DNA of 64,000 nt from Rubrivivax sp. (GCA_016790225.1 JAEUOZ010000074.1:1-64000); one strand, 5' to 3'; numbered from the stretch's first letter, positions 46,213 through 56,086 are shown. A program made the numbers and translations. The notes: a model not told the origin generated them from the sequence alone.

Positions 46213-47549
46213 TGACGGCGCCCCGCCTCCGGCGCCTGGCCAACAAGGCGTGCTGGCCGATGCTGGCGGTGCTGGGGATGGCCGCAGCCGCGTCTGCGCT
46301 GGCCGGTGAGCCGTTTGTGCCCGCGCGCGATGATCAGATCGTGGAGCGCCTACCGGTCCGCTCCGATGCCGAACGGCGGGCGCGCCAGCAGCAGCGGGCC
46401 ACGCCCGCCGATCTGCCCTCGGCACTGAGTCAGGCGCGTGAAGCGGTTCTGCGGGCCCGCCGATGGGGCGATCCGCGCGAGCTGGGCGCGGCGCAGGCCG
46501 TGCTGGCGCCGTGGTGGCAGTTGCCCGAGCCGCCCGCGGCCGTTCGGCTGCTGCGCGCCACGGTGCGCCAGGGCCTGCATCAGTTTGAGCCGGCGCAGGC
46601 GGATCTGCAGGCGCTGATCGGAACATCCGGCGCCGCCGGGACTGCGGCCACCGAGGGTAAACGGCTGGCCGGCTGGGCGTTGCGAAGCCCTGACGTGGCG
46701 GTTGAGCAGCAGGTTCAAGCCCAGGCGCGGCTCAGTCTGGCGGCGCTGCATCAGCTGCAAGGCCGCTTCGACGCGGCGGCGGCCCTGTGTGCCGAGCTGC
46801 ATCAGGACCGCTTTCGGGCTCTGGGTGAAAGCCTCGCGATTCAGGCGCAGGCCTGCCTGGCAGAACTGCAGGGCTTGCAAGGGCAGCCCGAGGCGGCCGA
46901 ACGGTCTCTGGCCGCGCTGGCGGTGCGCGCGCCCGGCGATGCCTGGCTGGCCTTGCTGCGCGCCGAGCTGGCCCAGCGCCAGGGTCATGCCGCACGGGCC
47001 GAGGCCCAGTTTGCGCTGGCGGCGTCGGCTGCGCCCGATGTCTACACGCTGAGCGCATGGGCAGACCACCGGCTGGATCAGGGCCGGATCCGTGAGGCGC
47101 TCGCCGTGCTGGAGCGAGCACCCGAGCCGGCGCAGGCAGCCGATGCCCTGCGCTTGCGCCGCGCGCTGGCCTGGCATCGCCTGGGTGATGCACGTGCGCC
47201 GGCCCTGGCGGCGGATCTGGAGCGTGGGTTTGCGGCGGCGCGGCAACGCGGCGACGTGCCGCATCACCGCGAGGAAGCGCGCCTGGCGCTGGAGGTGCAG
47301 GGTGACGCCAGCCGTGCCTGGGAGCTGGCGCGCGAGAACTGGCAGCGTCAGCGCGAGCCGGCGGATGCGCTGCTGCTGTGGCGCAGTGGCTGGGCCGCGG
47401 GGCAGGGCGAAGCCGCGCAGGCCCTGTTGAGGCACTGGGCCGACGATCCGCAGAAGGTCGATCGCCGGCTGTCCAGGCCTGCGGGTCTCATGCCCGCGGC
47501 TCGCGTGGCCGGCCTGAGCGAGCCTGGCCGCAGGGTGAGCCCGTGGTGA
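46212..47549 (+). CDS. Exported tetratricopeptide-repeat-like protein
   Basis: The 445-residue protein has a signal peptide (MLAVLGMAAAASALA, about residues 17-31). It is otherwise an array of helical pairs resembling degenerate TPRs: QARLSLAALHQLQGRFDAA, AELQGLQGQPEAAERSLAAL, ELAQRQGHAARAEAQFALA and others. TPR arrays make protein contacts, so it may be a periplasmic scaffold. It overlaps the lipoprotein gene by one base (TGATG) and the HupE-like gene by 4 bp, a sign of tight co-translation. Ala, Arg and Gln content is high. No enzyme motif is seen. Confidence 0.78.
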   Translation: MTAPRLRRLANKACWPMLAVLGMAAAASALAGEPFVPARDDQIVERLPVRSDAERRARQQQRATPADLPSALSQAREAVLRARRWGDPRELGAAQAVLAPWWQLPEPPAAVRLLRATVRQGLHQFEPAQADLQALIGTSGAAGTAATEGKRLAGWALRSPDVAVEQQVQAQARLSLAALHQLQGRFDAAAALCAELHQDRFRALGESLAIQAQACLAELQGLQGQPEAAERSLAALAVRAPGDAWLALLRAELAQRQGHAARAEAQFALAASAAPDVYTLSAWADHRLDQGRIREALAVLERAPEPAQAADALRLRRALAWHRLGDARAPALAADLERGFAAARQRGDVPHHREEARLALEVQGDASRAWELARENWQRQREPADALLLWRSGWAAGQGEAAQALLRHWADDPQKVDRRLSRPAGLMPAARVAGLSEPGRRVSPW

Positions 47550-48847
47550 CGCTGCGCGCGCAGCCGCGTGGGCCGCTGCGTGGGCTGCGGCGCGTGCTGC
47601 CGCGCGGGCTGCTGTCCGGGCTGCTGTCTGCGCTGCTGTGGGCTGGGCTGGTCCCGAGCGCCGCCGCCCACCAGGCCAGCGATGCGCTGCTGAATCTGCG
47701 CTGGCTGCCGGCGGCTCATGGTCAGCCGTCGCACGAATCGCTCATCGAGCAGCGCCTGGACATCGCGCTGCGCGATCTGGATCGCGAATGGCCGCTGGAT
47801 GGCGATGGCGACGGCAGCCTGCGCTGGGGCGAGGTGCTGGCGCAATGGCCGCAGATCCAGGCGTTGGCGGCGCAGGGTGTGACGCTGCACGCGGGCGCAA
47901 GGCCCTGCCATGCCGGCCGGCAGGGTGTGCCACAACTGGTGCAGCACGGCGAGCAAGCGCACGCGGTGCTGCAAACGCGCTGGTCCTGCCCCGCAGACGG
48001 CGGCCCGCTGACCCTGCGCTACACGCTGTTCCAGCAGACCGATGCGGGCCATCGCGGCCTGCTGCGTGTGGCCGGTGCTGGCGCACGCGATGCGCTTGTC
48101 GTGCTGGCCCCGGGCGATACGGCATCGCTGCCGCGGCCGCACCGGGATGCGGGGTCTGGCCTCGGCGACGCGGCCCAGGCAGCCGTGGCATCCACGTGCC
48201 CCGGCTGCGCGGATTCGGCGCCCGCGCCGCGCACGGGCCCTGGCGCGATCGGCTTCTTTCTCGAAGGCCTGCGCCACATCGGTTCAGGCCTGGATCACCT
48301 GCTGTTCCTGGCCAGCCTGCTGGTGGTGGCGGTCTGCGCGCGTGAGGACGGCCGTTGGGTGCCCCGCCGCAGCGCCGCGGCTGCCTGGGCAGAGACGGCG
48401 CGGCTGGTGACGGCTTTCACTCTGGCGCACTCGCTGACGCTGGCGCTCGCGGTGGCGGGCGTTCTGGCGCCGCCCGCGCGCTGGGTGGAGAGCCTGGTCG
48501 CTGCCAGCCTGCTGCTGGCGGCACTGGACAACCTGCGGCCGCTGCTGCCCGGGCCGCGCTGGGGCGTGGTGGCTGTCTTCGGCGCGGTGCATGGCTTCGG
48601 CTTTGCCGGGCCGCTGCAGGCGCTGGGCCTCCAACGCGGCGAGCTGGCGCTGCCGCTGCTGGCCTTCAACCTGGGCGTGGAGGCCGGCCAGCTGCTGCTG
48701 GTGGCGCTGCTGCTGCCGCTGGCACTGGCCTGGCGCCACGCGCCGGCCTACCGCGTGGGGGTGGTGCAGGGCGGCTCGGCGGCCGTGGCCTTGCTGGCGA
48801 CGGCCTGGACCGCGCAGCGCGTGCTGGACACCGGGCCCTGGCGCTGA
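47546..48847 (+). CDS. HupE/UreJ family membrane protein with N-terminal exported domain
   Basis: The 433-residue protein has a signal peptide (residues about 14-33) and an N-terminal exported domain of some 200 residues. That domain contains a calcium-binding-like loop, DGDGDGSLRWGEV (about 85-97). Six membrane segments follow. The C-terminal half carries GLRHIGSGLDHLLFLASLLV, TAFTLAHSLTLALA and FGAVHGFGFAGPL, the HupE/UreJ-2 signature, whose His residues suggest nickel or other metal transport. No hydrogenase or urease gene is nearby. The GTG at 47546 overlaps the TPR stop (GTGA). In related genomes similar proteins accompany DUF4331 genes, so a shared envelope role is plausible but unproved. 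Confidence 0.82.
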   Translation: MTLRAQPRGPLRGLRRVLPRGLLSGLLSALLWAGLVPSAAAHQASDALLNLRWLPAAHGQPSHESLIEQRLDIALRDLDREWPLDGDGDGSLRWGEVLAQWPQIQALAAQGVTLHAGARPCHAGRQGVPQLVQHGEQAHAVLQTRWSCPADGGPLTLRYTLFQQTDAGHRGLLRVAGAGARDALVVLAPGDTASLPRPHRDAGSGLGDAAQAAVASTCPGCADSAPAPRTGPGAIGFFLEGLRHIGSGLDHLLFLASLLVVAVCAREDGRWVPRRSAAAAWAETARLVTAFTLAHSLTLALAVAGVLAPPARWVESLVAASLLLAALDNLRPLLPGPRWGVVAVFGAVHGFGFAGPLQALGLQRGELALPLLAFNLGVEAGQLLLVALLLPLALAWRHAPAYRVGVVQGGSAAVALLATAWTAQRVLDTGPWR

Positions 48848-48906
48848 GCGGCAGGCTCGAGGAGGCGCCGGCACGCCGTGCCGTCCAGCGGCTGGCACAG
48901 CGAGCT

Positions 48907-48942
48907 GCCCAACGAGTGGCCCAACGAGTGGCCCAACGAGCG
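48907..48942. repeat. 12-bp minisatellite, three copies
   Basis: Three head-to-tail copies of GCCCAACGAGTG, the third with one change (GCCCAACGAGCG), lie in the 180-bp gap between the convergent hupE-like and ohr genes. Copy number may vary between strains. No gene reads through it convincingly. Confidence 0.85.
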
Positions 48943-49027
48943 GCCAGCCGTGAGCCGGCGCCAATCGACGGGCCGGCAAGCCGCCAGCCAAGCGCCCGCG
49001 CGCCGTCTGGCGCAAAGCCTCCCCGCT

Positions 49028-49462
49028 TCAGACCACGGTGAGGCTGACGTCGATGTTGCCGCGCGTGGCGTTCGAGTAGGGGCAGACCTCGTGCGCCGCA
49101 GCCACCAGCGCTTCGGCGGCGGCGCGGTCCAGGCCGGGAATGCTGATGGCCATGCTGACCGACACGCCGAACGCACCGGGCTTGCCGGTCATCGGGCCGA
49201 TGGAGCAATCCGCCGTGATCGAGGTGTCGGCCGGCAACGGCATCTTCTGGCGGGCGCCCACGGCCTTCAGTGCACCGATGAAGCAGGCCGCATAGCCGGC
49301 CGCAAACAGCTGCTCGGGGTTGGTGCCCGGGCCGCCATCGCCGCCCAGTTCCTTGGGCGTGGACAGCGACAGCGCGAAGCGCCCGTCGGAGGCGGAGGTG
49401 CTGCCGGTACGGCCTCCGGTGGAGGTGGCGCGTCCGGTGTAGAGGGCTTTGTCGATGGCCAT
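49028..49462 (-). CDS. ohr: Organic hydroperoxide resistance protein Ohr
   Basis: Ohr is a thiol peroxidase that reduces organic hydroperoxides using lipoyl or dihydrolipoyl donors. The 144-residue protein has both redox cysteines: Cys60 in FAAGYAACFIGALK and Cys127 in HEVCPYSNATRGN. Arg18 and Glu50 (NPEQLFA), which set the active site, are also present. The N-terminus (MAIDKALYTGRATSTGGRTG) is characteristic. The GC-rich 290-bp region upstream holds no adjacent ohrR regulator gene, so control must come from elsewhere. It is convergent with the envelope operon. Confidence 0.93.
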   Translation of the reverse strand: MAIDKALYTGRATSTGGRTGSTSASDGRFALSLSTPKELGGDGGPGTNPEQLFAAGYAACFIGALKAVGARQKMPLPADTSITADCSIGPMTGKPGAFGVSVSMAISIPGLDRAAAEALVAAAHEVCPYSNATRGNIDVSLTVV

Positions 49463-49752
49463 GGTCTTTGTCTCTTTTCGAAAGGTGACTTGAAGTCGCG
49501 CAGCCGGATGGGCGGCCAGGCTGGACAGAGGCCTGTCCTCAACCAGCCGGCTGCCATGGCAGCACGCAATCCGGCCGCGGAAATCCAAGCCCTGCGGTCC
49601 ACAGGACGTGGTGCAGGCGAGGGGATGCGCGGCCCCGCTGATCGTAGTGCGAGACGCCGCGCCTTGCTGACCCGGGTGCTTGTCCTGCTGCTCGCTCGTC
49701 ATCAGCCGCAGGATGACGCGCCTTGCCGTGCGGCAGCGCCGCGCGCTGACGC

Positions 49753-51807
49753 TCAGGAAGCTGCGGCGTTCAGCGACTCCAGCTGCTCCTGCAGCTCGAG
49801 CCAGCGCTCTTCCAGCATGGCCACTTCGGCGGCCACGTGGTTGAGCTGCCGACCGTGCTCGGCGATGACCGCCGGATCCAGCGCGCCGCCGCTCAGTGCG
49901 GCTTCCGAGGCCGCGCGCTCGGCGGCGAGCTTTTCCAGGCGCTGGTCGATGCGGCTCAGCTCCACGCGCAGCGGGCGCGTCTGGTCTGCGAGGCGGCTGC
50001 GCGCCTGCGCCTTGGCCTTGCGGTCGTCGCGCCCGCCGCTGGAAGGCGGGGGCGGGGCAGCCGACGCGGCCTTGCCTGTCGCAGCCGCTGAGGCCGGCCG
50101 GCCTGCCGCCGCGGGTGATGAGGGCCGGCCCGCCGCCGCGGGCGAGGGGCCCGCCGGCGCAGGCGGCGGGGCCAGCGGCCGCGCGCCGGGTGCCGGCGGC
50201 GCTTCCTGGCCCTTGGCCACCGCGCGGCTGATGTCCAGCAGCCAGCGCTGGTAGTCGTCCAGATCGCCATCGAAGGGCTCGACGCCGCCGCGCGTGACCA
50301 GCCAGAACTCGTCGCAGACTTCGCGCAGCAGCGCGCGGTCGTGGCTGACCAGCATCACCGTGCCTTCGAACTCGTTGAGCGCCAGGGACAGCGCCTCGCG
50401 CGTGTTGAGATCCAGGTGGTTGGTGGGCTCGTCCAGCAGCAGCAGGTTGGGGCGCTGCCAGACGATCGTGGCCAGCACCAGGCGCGCCCGCTCCCCGCCC
50501 GAGAGCGTACCCACGCGCTGGTGCACCATGGCATCGGCAAAGCGGAACTGCCCCAGGAAGTTGCGCAGCTCCTGTTCCTTGGCGTTGGGGCTCAGCTCGC
50601 GGGCCAGGCGCACCATGCGCTGCATGGGCGTGTCGTCTTCGTGCAGCAGGTCCATTTCCTGCTGCGCGAAGTAGCCGATGCTCAGGCCCTTGCCTTCGGT
50701 CATCGTGCCGGCGATGGCGGGCAGCATGCCGGCGATCGTCTTCACCAGGGTCGATTTGCCCTGGCCGTTGGCGCCCAGGATGCCGATGCGCTGGCCGGCC
50801 AGCACCGTGCGGTTGACCTGCTGCACGATGGGCACACCACCGTAGCCGCACTGCACATCGCGCAGCACCAGCATGGGGTTGGGCAGGTTGGCGGGTTCGC
50901 GGAACTCGAAGCTGAAGTCACTGGCCGTCAGCACCGGCGCGAGCTTTTCCATGCGCGCCAGGGCCTTCACGCGGCTCTGGGCCTGGCGGGCCTTGGTGGC
51001 CTTGGCCTTGAAGCGGTCGATGAAGCGCTGCAGGTGCGCGATGCGTTCCTGCTGCTTGTCGAAAGCGGCCTGCGCCTGCGACATCCGCTCCACGCGCATC
51101 ATCTCGAAGGCCGAGTAATTGCCGCCGTAGCGCAGGATGCGGCCCTCGTCGAGGTGCAGCGTCACATCGGTGACGGCATCCAGGAATTCGCGGTCGTGGC
51201 TGATGATCAGCAGCGTGCCGGCAAAGCGCTGCAGCCAGGCCTCCAGCCAGACCAGCGCGTCCAGGTCCAGGTGGTTGGTGGGTTCGTCCAGCAGCAGCAG
51301 ATCGGCCGGGCACATGAGCGCGCGCGCCAATTGCAGGCGCATGCGCCAGCCACCGGAAAAGCTGTTGACCGGCGCATCCAGCTGCTGCGGCCGAAAGCCC
51401 AGGCCCAGCAGCAGCGCCTGCGCGCGCGAACGGGCATCGAAGGCGCCGGCTTCGTCCAGCGCCAGATGGGCCTCGGCCATCGCGTGGCCGTCGTCGGCGG
51501 CTTCGGCGGCCGCCAGCGCGTCCTGGGCGCGCTGCAGCGGCACATCGCCCTGCAGCACGTAATCCGTCGCCGCGTCCCCGGTTTCGGGCATGGACTGCGC
51601 CACTTCGCCGAGTTGCCAGCGCGGCGGCATGTCCACATCGCCGCCATCGGCCTGCAGGCGCCCGGCCATCAGTGCGAAGAAGCTGGACTTGCCCGCGCCG
51701 TTGCGCCCGACCAGGCTCGCCTTTTCGCCCGGGTTGAGCGTGAATTCGGCGCCTTGCAGCACCACCTTGGCGCCGCGGCGCAGCGTGAGATTGCGAACGG
51801 TGATCAT
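49753..51807 (-). CDS. ABC-F family ATPase (YheS-like)
   Basis: The 684-residue ABC-F protein has two nucleotide-binding domains and no membrane part. Such proteins act on ribosomes. The first domain has Walker A GRNGAGKSS, signature SGGWRMRLQLARAL and Walker B LLLLDEPTNHLDLDALVWLE. The second has GANGQGKST, LSGGERARLVLA and LLLLDEPTNHLDL. The start MITVRNLTLRRGAKVVLQGA resembles YheS. Between the second ATPase domain and the C-terminal coiled coil lies a linker of about 60 Ala/Gly/Pro-rich residues with PAAAGRP-type repeats. The ATG overlaps the prmB stop by 4 bp (ATGA). A 5' in-frame extension to 51897 was rejected. Confidence 0.9.
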   Translation of the reverse strand: MITVRNLTLRRGAKVVLQGAEFTLNPGEKASLVGRNGAGKSSFFALMAGRLQADGGDVDMPPRWQLGEVAQSMPETGDAATDYVLQGDVPLQRAQDALAAAEAADDGHAMAEAHLALDEAGAFDARSRAQALLLGLGFRPQQLDAPVNSFSGGWRMRLQLARALMCPADLLLLDEPTNHLDLDALVWLEAWLQRFAGTLLIISHDREFLDAVTDVTLHLDEGRILRYGGNYSAFEMMRVERMSQAQAAFDKQQERIAHLQRFIDRFKAKATKARQAQSRVKALARMEKLAPVLTASDFSFEFREPANLPNPMLVLRDVQCGYGGVPIVQQVNRTVLAGQRIGILGANGQGKSTLVKTIAGMLPAIAGTMTEGKGLSIGYFAQQEMDLLHEDDTPMQRMVRLARELSPNAKEQELRNFLGQFRFADAMVHQRVGTLSGGERARLVLATIVWQRPNLLLLDEPTNHLDLNTREALSLALNEFEGTVMLVSHDRALLREVCDEFWLVTRGGVEPFDGDLDDYQRWLLDISRAVAKGQEAPPAPGARPLAPPPAPAGPSPAAAGRPSSPAAAGRPASAAATGKAASAAPPPPSSGGRDDRKAKAQARSRLADQTRPLRVELSRIDQRLEKLAAERAASEAALSGGALDPAVIAEHGRQLNHVAAEVAMLEERWLELQEQLESLNAAAS

Positions 51808-52694
51808 GGAGCGGTAGAGAGAGAGGCCTGCCAGGCCCGTGCGGCCTCCTGCGTGACCAGCAGGACCTGTTCGTCGCCAGCGCTGGTGCCCAGCCACACC
51901 ACCTCGAGCCCGGCAAAGGCCGCCTCGAAGTGTGCACGCTCGTGGCCGATCTCCAGCACCAGCACGCCGTGTTCAGTGAGGTGAAGCGTCAGCTGCTCCA
52001 GCAGCGGGCGGATGAAGGCCATGCCGTCCGGGCCACCGGCCAGGGCCAGCGCCGGCTCGGCGCGGAATTCGGCCGGCAGCGCCTGCATCGAGGCTTCATT
52101 GACGTAGGGTGGGTTGCACAGGATGAGGCCGTAGCGGCCCTCGGCGGCCGCAAGGCCGTCCCCCTGCCGCAGGCGGATGCGTTCGGCCAGGCCGTGGCGC
52201 TGCACGTTCAGCCGCGCCACGGCCAGGGCCTCGGCGCTGAGATCGCAGGCGTCCAGCTGCAGATCGGGCCAGGCCATGGCCGCGAGAACCGCGAGACTGC
52301 CATTGCCGGTGCACAGGTCCAGCGCGCGCACGGTATCCGGCGACAGCCACGCATCCAGCGTGCCGTCGGCGATCGGTTCGGCGATGAGCGAACGCGGCAC
52401 GATGGCGCGTGCATCGATGTGGAAGGGCACACCCTGCAGCCAGGCTTCGCCCGTGAGGTAGGCGGCGGGCTGGCGGGTCTGGATGCGCCGTTCGATCAAG
52501 TCATCGATGGCGGCCGCCTCATCGGCCGTGAGTTCGCGGTCCGCGACGCCATCCAGATCGTCCAGCGGCAGACCGAGCTGCCACAGCACCAGCCACGCGG
52601 CTTCGTCGTAGGCGCACAGCGTGCCGTGCCCAAAACAAACGCCCGCCTCTTCAAGGCGGGCGCTGCTGCGCTCCACGGCCTGCAGCAAGGTCAT
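51804..52694 (-). CDS. prmB: 50S ribosomal protein L3 N5-glutamine methyltransferase PrmB
   Basis: PrmB methylates a glutamine side chain of ribosomal protein L3. The 296-residue protein has an N-terminal helical domain (LLQAVERSSARLEEAGVCFG, DEAAWLVLWQLGLP). The SAM site reads ALDLCTGNGSLAVLAAM at about 137-153, and the catalytic NPPYVNEASM lies at about 205. NPPY with the LDLCTGNG form and lack of a longer N-terminal domain favour PrmB over PrmC. The frame upstream extends to 52856 but is poor; the ATG at 52694 fits. The next gene, an ABC-F ATPase that also works on ribosomes, overlaps by ATGA. Confidence 0.9.
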   Translation of the reverse strand: MTLLQAVERSSARLEEAGVCFGHGTLCAYDEAAWLVLWQLGLPLDDLDGVADRELTADEAAAIDDLIERRIQTRQPAAYLTGEAWLQGVPFHIDARAIVPRSLIAEPIADGTLDAWLSPDTVRALDLCTGNGSLAVLAAMAWPDLQLDACDLSAEALAVARLNVQRHGLAERIRLRQGDGLAAAEGRYGLILCNPPYVNEASMQALPAEFRAEPALALAGGPDGMAFIRPLLEQLTLHLTEHGVLVLEIGHERAHFEAAFAGLEVVWLGTSAGDEQVLLVTQEAARAWQASLSTAP

Positions 52695-52764
52695 GCGGGG
52701 CGCGCTCCGGGGCCATCCGGCCCTTGCACAGACACCCGGCCGCTCAAGGGCTGCAGACCGCAAC

Positions 52765-53973
52765 TCATCGTCGCAGCCAGGGCGCGATGCCGGCCTGCAC
52801 ATTGCCCAGGTCATCCGGGCGCACGTCCAGCGTGATCTCGGTAAACGTGGCGGCATCCGGGTCCACCGGATCTTCGACCGGTTTGGCCGGCTCGCGCGAA
52901 GCCGCGCCGCCCTGGTTCTGCAGGCGCCACATCAGGTTGGTGGGCGAGTCCGCGTGCGCCAGCGCTTCATCGCGCGAGACGGAACCCAGGCCGATCAGCC
53001 GTGCCAGATCTTCTTCGAAGGTCTGCGAGCCTTCGGTCATGGATTGCTCCATGGCTTCCTTCACCGCGGTGAAGTCACCCTTGGCGATCATCTCGGCGGT
53101 CAGCTTGGTGTTGATCAGCACCTCGACGGCTGGGATGCGGCCACCGGCTTCCGCGCGCAGCAGCCGCTGGCAGACGATGGACTTCAGCGCCGCTGCCAGA
53201 TCGGCCAGCAGCGCAGGCCGGGCTTCGGGCGTGTAGAAGCTCAGGATGCGGCCCAGCGCGTGGTAGCTGTTGTTGGCGTGCAGCGTGGCCAGCACCAGGT
53301 GGCCCGACAGCGCGTAGCTGATGGCCGAAGTCATGGTCTCGCGGTCGCGGATCTCGCCGATCAGGATGACGTCCGGCGCCTGCCGCAGCGCATTCTTCAG
53401 CGCCGTCTGCAGCGACACCGTATCGCGGCCGACCTCGCGCTGGTTGACCACCGACTTCTTGTTGGTGAACAGGAACTCGATCGGATCCTCGATCGTCAGG
53501 ATGTGTCCCGGCACGTTCTGGTTGCGTGCTTCCAGCATGGACGCCAGCGTCGTGCTCTTGCCGGTGCCGGTGGCGCCCACCATGAGGATCAGGCCGCGCT
53601 TTTCCATCACCAGCGTATTCAGCACGTCCGGCACGCCCAGGCTGTCCAGCTGGGGAATGGTGGTGGGGATGCAGCGGAATACCGCGGCCAGAGAGCCGCG
53701 CTGGCGGAAGGCGGAGAGACGGAAGCTGCCCACGCGGGCGATGCCGATGCCCACATTGAGCTCGCCGGTGTCATCCAGCTCTTCCAGCTGGCGGGGCGTG
53801 AGCAGCTCGCCCAGCAGCTGGCGCACCTGATCGGGCGTCATGACCTGATCGCTGAGCTGGCGGATCTGGCCGTGGATCTTGATCAGGATCGCGGTGTTCG
53901 TCGACAGATAGACGTCGGAAGCACCCTTCTCCGCCATCAGGCGAAGGACCTTTTCCATGTTGCCACCGGACAT
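52765..53973 (-). CDS. pilU: Twitching-motility retraction ATPase PilU/PilT family
   Basis: This 402-residue hexameric ATPase retracts type IV pili. It has the PilT-family N-terminal PAS-like part (MEKVLRLMAEKGASDVYLST, residues 6-25) and Walker A GATGTGKST (133-141). The Asp and His boxes are TIEDPIEF and LVLATLHANNSYHAL, with Walker B DVILIGEIRDRETM. Length and the tail beyond residue 370 fit PilU more than PilT (about 345 residues). CAGGAG lies 8 bp before the ATG at 53971-53973, which decides the start. No other pil gene is present, so it works with a locus elsewhere. It is 37 bp from dapD. Confidence 0.87.
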   Translation of the reverse strand: MSGGNMEKVLRLMAEKGASDVYLSTNTAILIKIHGQIRQLSDQVMTPDQVRQLLGELLTPRQLEELDDTGELNVGIGIARVGSFRLSAFRQRGSLAAVFRCIPTTIPQLDSLGVPDVLNTLVMEKRGLILMVGATGTGKSTTLASMLEARNQNVPGHILTIEDPIEFLFTNKKSVVNQREVGRDTVSLQTALKNALRQAPDVILIGEIRDRETMTSAISYALSGHLVLATLHANNSYHALGRILSFYTPEARPALLADLAAALKSIVCQRLLRAEAGGRIPAVEVLINTKLTAEMIAKGDFTAVKEAMEQSMTEGSQTFEEDLARLIGLGSVSRDEALAHADSPTNLMWRLQNQGGAASREPAKPVEDPVDPDAATFTEITLDVRPDDLGNVQAGIAPWLRR

Positions 53974-54010
53974 CGTCAGCTCCTGTCGAAACGCAAGAAG
54001 GGAGCCTGGA

Positions 54011-54835
54011 CTATGCGCGCAGCAGTTCGTTGATGCTGGTCTTGGAACGGGTCTGCGCATCCACTTTTTTGACGATCACCGCGCAATACAGGCTGTGCGT
54101 GCCGTCGGCGCTGGGCAGGCTGCCGCTGACCACCACGCTGCCGGCAGGCACTCGCCCGTAGCTCACCTGGCCCGTGGCGCGATCGTAGATCTTGGTGCTC
54201 TGGCCGATGAACACGCCCATGGAGATGACCGAGTTCTCTTCGACGATCACGCCTTCGACGACCTCGCTGCGCGCGCCGATGAAGCAGTTGTCCTCGATGA
54301 TGGTCGGGTTGGCCTGCAGCGGCTCCAGCACGCCGCCGATGCCCACGCCGCCCGACAGGTGCACGTTCTTGCCAATCTGGGCACAGGAGCCCACGGTGGC
54401 CCAGGTGTCGACCATCGTGCCTTCATCGACGTAGGCGCCGATGTTCACGTAGCTGGGCATCAGCACGGCGCCCTTGCCGATGAAGCTGCCGCGACGGGCG
54501 ACGGCCGGGGGCACCACGCGCACGCCGGTCTCGCGCATCGCACCTTCGCTGACATGCGCAAACTTCGTGGGCACCTTGTCGAAGAAGGACAGATCGCCCG
54601 CGTGCATCACCTGGTTGTCATTCAGCCGAAAGCTCAGCAGCACCGCCTTCTTGACCCACTGGTTCACGGTCCACTGGCCCACGCCCTGGCGATCAGCGAC
54701 GCGCAGACGACCAGCATTGAGCTCGCCGATGACATGGTCCACGGCCTCGCGGATGCTCGGGTCGGCGTTGGCAGGAGACAGGGCACTGCGGCCCTCCCAG
54801 GCGAGGTCGATGAGATTCTGCAGTTCGGTGCTCAT
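54011..54835 (-). CDS. dapD: 2,3,4,5-tetrahydropyridine-2,6-dicarboxylate N-succinyltransferase
   Basis: DapD succinylates tetrahydrodipicolinate on the way to meso-diaminopimelate and lysine. The 274-residue protein has the N-terminal helical part and then the left-handed beta-helix of hexapeptide repeats ([20 protein letters not shown], then [15 protein letters not shown]). The active-site glycine-rich [12 protein letters not shown] and [20 protein letters not shown] motifs match the family. The ATG overlaps the dapC stop by 4 bp, so dapC and dapD are translated together. This pair covers two consecutive steps of the pathway. Confidence 0.96.
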   Translation of the reverse strand: MSTELQNLIDLAWEGRSALSPANADPSIREAVDHVIGELNAGRLRVADRQGVGQWTVNQWVKKAVLLSFRLNDNQVMHAGDLSFFDKVPTKFAHVSEGAMRETGVRVVPPAVARRGSFIGKGAVLMPSYVNIGAYVDEGTMVDTWATVGSCAQIGKNVHLSGGVGIGGVLEPLQANPTIIEDNCFIGARSEVVEGVIVEENSVISMGVFIGQSTKIYDRATGQVSYGRVPAGSVVVSGSLPSADGTHSLYCAVIVKKVDAQTRSKTSINELLRA

Positions 54836-56046
54836 GGTGTGCGGGGTTGGGGTTGGGCGGCCAGGCCGCGCGTGAATTCGACGATGCGTCGGGCAGCCTC
54901 GGCACATTCCTGGGTGCCGGCGACCAGCGCCATGCGGATGCGGCCTGCGCCAGGGTTGATGCCGTGTGCCTGGCGCGCCAGCAGGCTGCCGGGAAGCACC
55001 GTGACATTGTATTGAGCGAGCAAGCCGCGCGCGTAGGCGAGGTCATCGCCGCCAGGAACCGCCGCCCAGAGGTAGAAACCGGCATCGGGCAGGCGCACGT
55101 CCAGCACGCCCGAAAGCAGCGGCGTCAGCTCGGCAAACTTGCGGCGGTACAGCTCGCGGTTGTCCACCACATGCTGCTCGTCGTTCCAGGCTGCGAGGCT
55201 CGCGCGCTGCACCAGGCCGCTCATCGCGCTGCCGTGGTAGGTGCGGTAGAGCAGGAAGTCCTTCAGGATCGCCGCGTCGCCCGCCACGAAGCCGCTGCGC
55301 AGCCCGGGCACGTTGCTGCGCTTGGACAGGCTGGTCAGCATCACCAGCCGCTCGAAGCCGCGGCCCAGCTGCTGGGCCGCCTGCAGGCCGCCTAACGGCG
55401 CATCTTCGCGGAAGTAGATCTCGGAATAGCACTCGTCGCTGGCGATCACGAAGCCGTGCCGATCGCTCAGTTCGAAGAGCGTGCGCCACTCCGCCAGCGG
55501 CATGACGGCGCCGGTGGGGTTGCCCGGCGAACAGACATAGACCAGCTGGGTGCGCGCCCAGGTGGCGGCATCGATGTCATCCCAGCGCACGCCGAAGTTG
55601 CGCTGCGGGTCGCTGTTGGCAAAGGCCGGCTGCGCGCCGCCCAGCAGCGCCGCGCCCTCGTAGATCTGGTAGAAGGGATTCGGGCAGACCACCGTGGCGC
55701 CGGGCCGGGAGGCATCCAGCACCGTCTGGGCGAGCGAGAACAGTGCCTCGCGCGTGCCCATCACCGGCAGCACCTGGGTACCGGGATCCACGCTCACGCC
55801 ATAACGCCGCTGCAGCCACGCGGCGCAGGCTTCGCGCAGCGCGGGTTCGCCGATCGTGGGCGGGTAGGACGACAGCGCAGAAAGGCCCTGCAGCAGCGCT
55901 ACTTCCACGAAACGCGGCGTGGGGTGCCGGGGTTCGCCGATGCCCAGGCTGATGGGCTTGAAGTCCGGGTTGGGAACGATGTCGCGCGTGAGCTCGCGCA
56001 GGCGTTCGAAAGGATAGGGATTCAGGCGCCGGAGCAGCGGGTTCAT
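54832..56046 (-). CDS. dapC: Succinyldiaminopimelate transaminase DapC
   Basis: DapC is a PLP-dependent aminotransferase that converts N-succinyl-2-amino-6-oxopimelate to N-succinyl-diaminopimelate. The 404-residue class I/II fold has the [10 protein letters not shown] motif (about 173-182) and the cofactor Lys242 in [25 protein letters not shown] provides the PLP-binding Asp and Tyr. The start [19 protein letters not shown] is typical of the betaproteobacterial group. It forms an operon with dapD through an ATGA overlap. It begins 41 bp after the patatin gene on the same strand. Confidence 0.94.
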   Translation of the reverse strand: MNPLLRRLNPYPFERLRELTRDIVPNPDFKPISLGIGEPRHPTPRFVEVALLQGLSALSSYPPTIGEPALREACAAWLQRRYGVSVDPGTQVLPVMGTREALFSLAQTVLDASRPGATVVCPNPFYQIYEGAALLGGAQPAFANSDPQRNFGVRWDDIDAATWARTQLVYVCSPGNPTGAVMPLAEWRTLFELSDRHGFVIASDECYSEIYFREDAPLGGLQAAQQLGRGFERLVMLTSLSKRSNVPGLRSGFVAGDAAILKDFLLYRTYHGSAMSGLVQRASLAAWNDEQHVVDNRELYRRKFAELTPLLSGVLDVRLPDAGFYLWAAVPGGDDLAYARGLLAQYNVTVLPGSLLARQAHGINPGAGRIRMALVAGTQECAEAARRIVEFTRGLAAQPQPRTP

Positions 56047-56086
56047 GGGCGGATTATCCGGGCCCGCCATGGCGCCGGCACGGCGG

